11,538 nt of DNA, taken from the NCBI GenBank assembly GCA_050695655.1, contig JBOGTU010000147.1, positions 1-11,538 of the forward strand, given 5' to 3'. Position numbers and translations under genes: made by a program. Of the stretch, positions 6,435 through 11,538 are shown one piece after another; positions within the stretch are counted from its first letter, which is position 1, and each line of letters starts with the position of its first letter. The DNA comes from DATKQD01 sp050695655. Lineage in GTDB: Bacteria; Chloroflexota; JAJPGV01. The notes beneath the pieces were generated by a model. It ran no database searches, had not been told where the DNA came from, and was given only the letters and a program-made list of their open reading frames with translations.

Positions 6435-7079
6435 ATGAGCGCCCTCGGCACCTGGTGGGCGAGCGGCCTCCGCCCCAAGCTGCAGGTGGGTGGCGCCGCG
6501 CTGGCCGCGCTGGTGGCAATCGCGGCGGCAGTGCTGATCGTCCGCCAGCGTACCGCGCCTCAGCTGACTGGCGGCGTCTTCAGCGACAGCCCAGCCGCGC
6601 CCAACTTCACCCTCAACGACCAGAACAACCAGCCGGTTAGTATGGCTGCGCTCCGCGGCAAAGTCGTGGCGTTGACCTTCCTCTACACCCACTGCCAGGA
6701 CGTGTGTCCCACCATTGCCACCAACATGAGCATCGCCGATCGAAAGCTTGGCAGCTCGGCCTCAGCCGCGCGGTTCGTGGCAGTGAGCGTGGATCCCGTG
6801 GGCGACACACTGCCGAACGTCCGCGCATTTACGCGGGAGCACGGCCTGGCCGGCGACGTCAACTGGCACTACCTCGTGGGCTCGCCCGCCGAGCTGCGGC
6901 CCGTGTGGAGCGCTTATCACATCAGCGCTGGCTCAAACAGCGCCTCGCCACAGAGCCTGGACCATTCGGCCCTGGTGTACCTCGTGGACCCGCACGGCAA
7001 ACTGCGGGTGATCCTCTCGGCCAACTTCGCCGTGGCGGACCTCGTGCATGATGTGAGCGCGCTGGCGGCCGGCGCCTGA
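6435..7079 (+). CDS. SCO1/SenC-type copper/thioredoxin-fold protein
   Basis: A 214-residue membrane-anchored protein of the SCO1/SenC family, which delivers copper to or reduces the CuA site of cytochrome c oxidase. It has one N-terminal transmembrane anchor (about residues 18-36), then a thioredoxin-fold domain facing outside. The metal/thiol motif THCQDVCP (Cys87, Cys91) and the distant conserved histidine in LDHSALVYLVDP (His177) are all present, as is SVDPVGDT. ATG 6435 is the conventional choice but has GGAG only 1 nt away. GTG 6423, with GAGGGG (6406-6411) 11 nt upstream, adds four residues and is a real alternative. No oxidase subunit is encoded nearby. It is likely co-transcribed with the preceding cNMP protein gene, and its stop TGA overlaps the apparent start of the MFS gene. 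Confidence 0.9.
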   Translation: MSALGTWWASGLRPKLQVGGAALAALVAIAAAVLIVRQRTAPQLTGGVFSDSPAAPNFTLNDQNNQPVSMAALRGKVVALTFLYTHCQDVCPTIATNMSIADRKLGSSASAARFVAVSVDPVGDTLPNVRAFTREHGLAGDVNWHYLVGSPAELRPVWSAYHISAGSNSASPQSLDHSALVYLVDPHGKLRVILSANFAVADLVHDVSALAAGA

Positions 7080-8374
7080 CGCCCAGCAGCGACCGTCCGG
7101 GGCATCCGATCACCGAGCCAGCCGCCGAACGCCCACATTCGCTGGCCTCGCTGCGCCATCGCGACTTTCGGCTGCTGTGGATCGGGCAGCTCATCTCGGG
7201 CGTGGGCGACCAGATGCAGCTGGTCGGCATTTCCTGGCACCTTTACCTGCTCACCAACTCGGCGCTCGAGCTGGGGCTGCTGGGCCTCACCCGCGCGGTG
7301 CCCTTTATGACCCTGTCGCTGTTCGGCGGCGCCCTGGCTGACACCATGGATCGCAAGCGCTTGCTGATCATCACCCAGAGCTCGCAGATGGTGGTGACCA
7401 GCGGCCTGGTGACCGCCGCGGCGCTTGGCAAAGCCACGCCGCTGGTGCTGTACGCGGTCACATTCCTTTCTGGAGCGCTGCAGGCCTTCGACGGCCCCGC
7501 CCGCCAGGCCATGATCCCCAACCTGGTGCCGCGACGCGAGCTGGCTGGCGCACTCACCGTGCTCACGGTGCTGCGCCAGGCCTCGGCCATCATCGGACCC
7601 GGCATCGGCGGGCTGGTGATCGCGCGGGCGGGCCTGGCGGCCAACTACTTCGGCAACGCGCTCTCTTTTCTGGCAGTGGTGATCGCCCTGCTGCTCATGG
7701 GGCCCGTGCCCGCGGCGGCCGCTGCCGCGGGCAGCAACTGGGAGCGCGTGCTGGGTGGGCTGGCCTTTGCCCGGCGCGAGCCGCTGGTGCTGCTGCCGCT
7801 GCTGCTCGACTTTGCTACGCGCATCCCCGTCACTATGCGCGGCTTGCTGCCCCTCTTCGCGCAGGATGTGTTCGCACAGGGAGCGCAGGGGTTGGGCCTA
7901 CTCAATGCCGCCATCTCTGCCGGCGCGGTGGTAGGCGGTTTGGTGATGGGCGTTTCAAAATCGGTGAAATATCCGGTCGCGGTGATGCTGCTGGCTTATG
8001 TCATAGAGGGCGGCTTCTGCTCCGGCTTCGGCCTGGCCCGCACCTTCGAATTGGGGCTGGCCATGCTCTTCGGCATGGGCGTGTGCGACGTGGTCGCGGA
8101 AGTGCTCCGCAACACCGTGGTGCAGCTCAAAACGCCCGATCGCGTCCGGGGGCGGGTGACCGCGCTGGCAAGCATGTTCGGCGCCGGCGGCCCGCAACTG
8201 GCGCAGCTTGAGTCCGGCATTGTCGCCGAGGCTATTGGCCCCACCACGACGGCCCTCCTGGGCGGCATCACCGCCGTGGCCATCACCACCGTCTTCACTC
8301 TTCTGCCGCGCCTGCGCCACGAGCTGGGCGCCACCAGCGAGCAACTGGAAGCCGTAGCCGCGCTGGGCGAATAG
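7076..8374 (+). CDS. MFS transporter, MFS_3/EntS-like, with apparent CTG start
   Basis: A probable 12-helix major facilitator exporter of the MFS_3 (PF05977, EntS-like) type. Signatures include LRHRDFRLLWIGQLISGVGD (helix 1), the loop GALADTMDRKRLL, and NLVPRRELAGALTVLTVLRQ before IIGPGIGGLV. The first conventional start codon in frame is GTG 7202, which falls inside transmembrane helix 1 and would delete the conserved SLRHRDFRLLW opening. Upstream to the stop at 7049 the frame contains no ATG, GTG or TTG. A CTG at 7076 overlaps the SCO1 stop as CTGA, the geometry of translational coupling, and gives 432 residues with a short hydrophilic lead. I place the start there tentatively. A sequence error or another rare start codon is possible. 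The substrate is unknown; relatives export siderophores or drugs. Confidence 0.85.
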   Translation: MTPSSDRPGHPITEPAAERPHSLASLRHRDFRLLWIGQLISGVGDQMQLVGISWHLYLLTNSALELGLLGLTRAVPFMTLSLFGGALADTMDRKRLLIITQSSQMVVTSGLVTAAALGKATPLVLYAVTFLSGALQAFDGPARQAMIPNLVPRRELAGALTVLTVLRQASAIIGPGIGGLVIARAGLAANYFGNALSFLAVVIALLLMGPVPAAAAAAGSNWERVLGGLAFARREPLVLLPLLLDFATRIPVTMRGLLPLFAQDVFAQGAQGLGLLNAAISAGAVVGGLVMGVSKSVKYPVAVMLLAYVIEGGFCSGFGLARTFELGLAMLFGMGVCDVVAEVLRNTVVQLKTPDRVRGRVTALASMFGAGGPQLAQLESGIVAEAIGPTTTALLGGITAVAITTVFTLLPRLRHELGATSEQLEAVAALGE

Positions 8375-8455
8375 CCGCGCACGACCACCACCGCGCCCCA
8401 TGATGGACAGCCAACAGTGCGTCCTCGCTCCCCCAAGCCGCGCTGTACGTTCGGC

Positions 8456-9073
8456 TTAGGCGATGTGCTCCGGGCCCTGGTCCACGTGCTCGTGATAGAA
8501 GGCTGTGATGGTGGAAAGGTTCAGGCTGTTCAGCTCGAGCCGGTAATCCCAGGCCAGCAGCGTAATTTCATGGGTCTCGTTGGCATAGGGCGAGATCACC
8601 AGCTTCACCTCGTTGAACTGGTCCTTGGGCAGCCTGTTGTAAAGGTTCTTGAGCTGGTCCACTGTGCTCGCGCAGCCGCTGGGGCAGTGGTACAGGATCA
8701 CGATGCCGCCATGCTCCAGGTTGTGCACGAAATAGCCATCCGGCACCTGTGAGTCGTAGGCCTGCCAGGCCTTGGGCGTGGGGTAGTGGTCGCCGAAAGC
8801 GGGCGGGTAGCTGCTGTAAGAGATCGGCTGCCCCTCCGGGATGTGTGAATAGAGCTGCCCCTTGGCCGTGACGGGATCGTTGAGGTGCTGCTCCCCCGGC
8901 ACGGCTTGAGGCGGCCGCGTCACGGCGAAGGCAACGACAGCGGCGATGATGATGATCGCCAGCGCGGCGATGAGGCCGTAGGTTCGACGCCGCCCCGCAC
9001 GCTCCGCCCGCTGTTGCGCAGCCAGGCGCTGCGCGCGCCGCTCCTCTCGCCGCTCCCTTCCCGTGGTGGCCAT
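8456..9073 (-). CDS. DUF3105 membrane-anchored extracytoplasmic protein
   Basis: A 205-residue protein of the uncharacterised DUF3105 family. Residues 1-30 are strongly basic (Arg/Gln/Ala), 32-51 form one transmembrane helix (AALAIIIIAAVVAFAV), and the rest should lie outside the cytoplasm. Conserved features are YSSYPPAFGDHYP (His96), FVHNLEHGGIVILYHCP (His117, His121, His129, Cys130) and Cys134; His77 precedes them. This cluster of histidines and cysteines suggests a metal or heme ligand set, but no function is established. ATG 9073 is chosen because it starts the basic tail; the longer frame to 9166 would run through the promoter for this gene. No Shine-Dalgarno sequence is present, and a TATAAC box lies 6 nt upstream, pointing to a leaderless mRNA. 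It converges with the MFS gene (81 bp apart). Confidence 0.85.
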   Translation of the reverse strand: MATTGRERREERRAQRLAAQQRAERAGRRRTYGLIAALAIIIIAAVVAFAVTRPPQAVPGEQHLNDPVTAKGQLYSHIPEGQPISYSSYPPAFGDHYPTPKAWQAYDSQVPDGYFVHNLEHGGIVILYHCPSGCASTVDQLKNLYNRLPKDQFNEVKLVISPYANETHEITLLAWDYRLELNSLNLSTITAFYHEHVDQGPEHIA

Positions 9074-9079
9074 TGGGCG

Positions 9080-9085
9080 GTTATA
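9080..9085 (-). promoter_or_regulatory. -10-like box for a leaderless DUF3105 transcript
   Basis: Read on the minus strand, TATAAC (9085 down to 9080, 5 of 6 consensus) is followed by 6 nt and then the ATG at 9073. Transcription would begin at the start codon. No -35 hexamer is recognisable at the normal distance, and no Shine-Dalgarno sequence lies between. Confidence 0.45.
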
Positions 9086-9159
9086 GCACGAGGCTTGAGA
9101 TGAGCGTGCGCCCTGAACTTCCCGCTGGCTCAGGTGTGCCGGTGCCCCGACACGATGAT

Positions 9160-9187
9160 TTGACATTCGCGGCAGAGCTTCTATACT
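9160..9187 (+). promoter_or_regulatory. Strong sigma-70 promoter, probably of the rRNA unit
   Basis: TTGACA (9160-9165, perfect) and TATACT (9182-9187, 5 of 6) are separated by 16 bp, with predicted transcription start near 9194. It is the only convincing promoter between the divergent DUF3105 gene and the 23S gene, so it is the best candidate for driving the rRNA. It could instead serve a short RNA ending at the terminator at 9293-9324. Confidence 0.75.
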
Positions 9188-9193
9188 CCTATT

Positions 9194-9324
9194 CCGCCAC
9201 GGGCGATGTCGCGTTCAAGGAGACCGGCCAAATAATCAACAGCATTCGGGAAAACAGCACAGGGTAGCGCGGCACTACACCGCCAGCGGGCAGGGCTTGG
9301 GTGTTGAGCGCCCAGGCCTTTTTT
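9194..9324 (+). ncRNA. Candidate ~130-nt terminated leader transcript or small RNA
   Basis: This is the interval from the predicted start of the promoter at 9160-9187 to the end of the terminator T-run. It contains no ORF with a start codon after its AAGGAG (9217-9222). I could not match it to 6S RNA, SRP RNA, RNase P RNA, tmRNA or a T-box. It is either an independent small RNA or the attenuated 5' portion of the rRNA leader. The only sequence evidence is the flanking signals. Confidence 0.35.
9293..9324 (+). terminator. Intrinsic terminator between rRNA promoter and 23S
   Basis: GGCTTGGG (9294-9301) pairs with CCCAGGCC (9311-9318) with a single G-U wobble. Two further inner pairs leave a 5-nt loop (TTGAG), and six T residues (9319-9324) follow directly. 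This is a textbook Rho-independent terminator. The 5' arm GCTTGGGT (9295-9302) can alternatively pair perfectly with ACCCAAGC at 9334-9341, just downstream of the T-run. Confidence 0.75.
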
Positions 9325-9428
9325 GATGTCCAAACCCAAGCGGCGAGGTTAGAGAGAGCACCGGTTCCTCAGGGTGCCAGGAAGGCAGGGGGAAGGGGAG
9401 CTGTCTCGGACCCCGCGGCAGGTGGGGA

Positions 9429-9439
9429 GCAGTTTAACA
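9429..9439 (+). promoter_or_regulatory. boxA-like antitermination site in rRNA leader
   Basis: GCAGTTTAACA matches 9 of 11 positions of the Escherichia coli rRNA boxA core GCTCTTTAACA, the NusB/NusE binding site on nascent rRNA. It lies ~210 nt before the 23S gene, a plausible location, but downstream of the terminator. Short motif, so tentative. Confidence 0.35.
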
Positions 9440-9608
9440 AGCGTATAGCAGTGGTAACGGCTGAGGTGAGCCGAGGCGGCAGCGGGCGCGCTGACCGAGG
9501 GGACGGCGGGGAACCGACGGAACGTCGGGCAGAGGGGCCGGGTGCGGCCAGGGGCTTATCTCAGTGGAAGGCAATCAGATCACGAACAACACCTGAGAAA
9601 ACACCGAA

Positions 9609-9633
9609 CTGAACGGCCGAGAGGGTCGTTCAG
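9609..9633 (+). other. Hairpin just upstream of mature 23S 5' end
   Basis: CTGAACGGCC (9609-9618) pairs with GGTCGTTCAG (9624-9633): ten base pairs including one G-U wobble, closing a GAGAG loop. It ends ~13 nt before the expected 5' end of 23S rRNA. It may guide rRNA processing or fold locally. It is not the long-range processing stem, whose other arm would lie after the 23S 3' end outside the window. Confidence 0.5.
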
Positions 9634-9646
9634 GCCAGAGAAGAAG

Positions 9647-11538
<1,892 letters not shown>

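Larger units (their letters stand above)
9325..9646 (+). other. Structured pre-23S leader
   Basis: This is about 320 bp of GC-rich, non-coding leader. No second sigma-70 promoter is evident. Visible elements are the arm ACCCAAGC (9334-9341), a boxA-like site (9429-9439), a hairpin CCGACG-GAA-CGTCGG (9514-9528) and a strong hairpin at 9609-9633. There is no 16S rRNA or tRNA gene in it. Confidence 0.6.

Noticed and set aside
8433..8460. Imperfect inverted repeat (AAGCCG/CGGCTT) spanning the DUF3105 stop
   Set aside because: Loop of 11 nt and no T-run; a bidirectional terminator is possible but unsupported.
9100..9267. Small plus-strand ORF across the rRNA promoter
   Set aside because: The strong promoter lies inside it and no ribosome site supports its start.
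9262..9285. T-box-like element (AGGGTAGCGCGG resembles the AGGGTGG..ACCGCG antiterminator)
   Set aside because: The core is missing several invariant bases, and there is no specifier stem or aminoacyl-related gene downstream.

Overview
The window is GC-rich bacterial DNA, probably chromosomal. The best guess for the host is a Chloroflexota or Dormibacterota-like organism. Three things point that way: an F420-type luciferase-like oxidoreductase, a DUF3105 membrane protein, and a 23S rRNA gene with no 16S gene in the 9.6 kb upstream. The 23S gene also lacks the roughly 100-nt domain III insertion typical of Actinobacteria. The phylum is inferred from gene content only.

Layout. Positions 1-252 hold, on the minus strand, the C-terminal remnant of a cobalamin-independent methionine synthase-like gene. 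Positions 253-637 hold no convincing gene. A near-consensus sigma-70 promoter (638-666) with an overlapping palindrome drives a PadR-type repressor (701-1285) and a small ferredoxin (1301-1543). These are followed by a TelA/KlaA-type protein (1640-2872) and an XpaC-like membrane protein (2887-3648). A PHP-domain metallohydrolase (3722-4627, minus) is divergent from an F420-type LLM oxidoreductase (4813-5694, plus, TTG start).

Next comes a plus-strand cluster: a zinc-knuckle plus cyclic-nucleotide-binding protein (5798-6397), a SCO1/SenC protein (6435-7079), and an MFS_3 exporter whose real N-terminus has no conventional start codon (7076-8374). DUF3105 (8456-9073, minus) converges on this cluster. 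The rest is an rRNA transcription unit: a strong promoter (9160-9187), a textbook intrinsic terminator about 110 nt downstream, a structured leader, and the first ~1.9 kb of a 23S rRNA gene (about 9647 to the window edge).

How the genes may work together. PadR plus ferredoxin looks like a self-regulated redox pair. TelA and XpaC homologues are neighbours in other bacteria (xpaC-yaaN in Bacillus subtilis) and are envelope or stress associated. SCO1 is a copper or thiol protein of cytochrome oxidase assembly, and its operon with a cNMP sensor and an exporter is not a standard arrangement.

Most notable observations: (1) a short GGGAATTGAG-type interspersed repeat lies in frame inside the zinc-knuckle of the cNMP protein, with inverted partner segments just upstream of the gene; (2) an intrinsic terminator sits between the apparent rRNA promoter and the 23S gene, implying either a ~130-nt independent RNA or an attenuated or antiterminated rRNA leader; (3) the MFS gene has an apparent CTG start overlapping the SCO1 stop as CTGA; (4) two minus-strand genes have a -10-like box exactly 6 nt before their ATG and no Shine-Dalgarno sequence, suggesting leaderless mRNAs. 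I found no CRISPR array, tRNA, transposase or recognised defence system.
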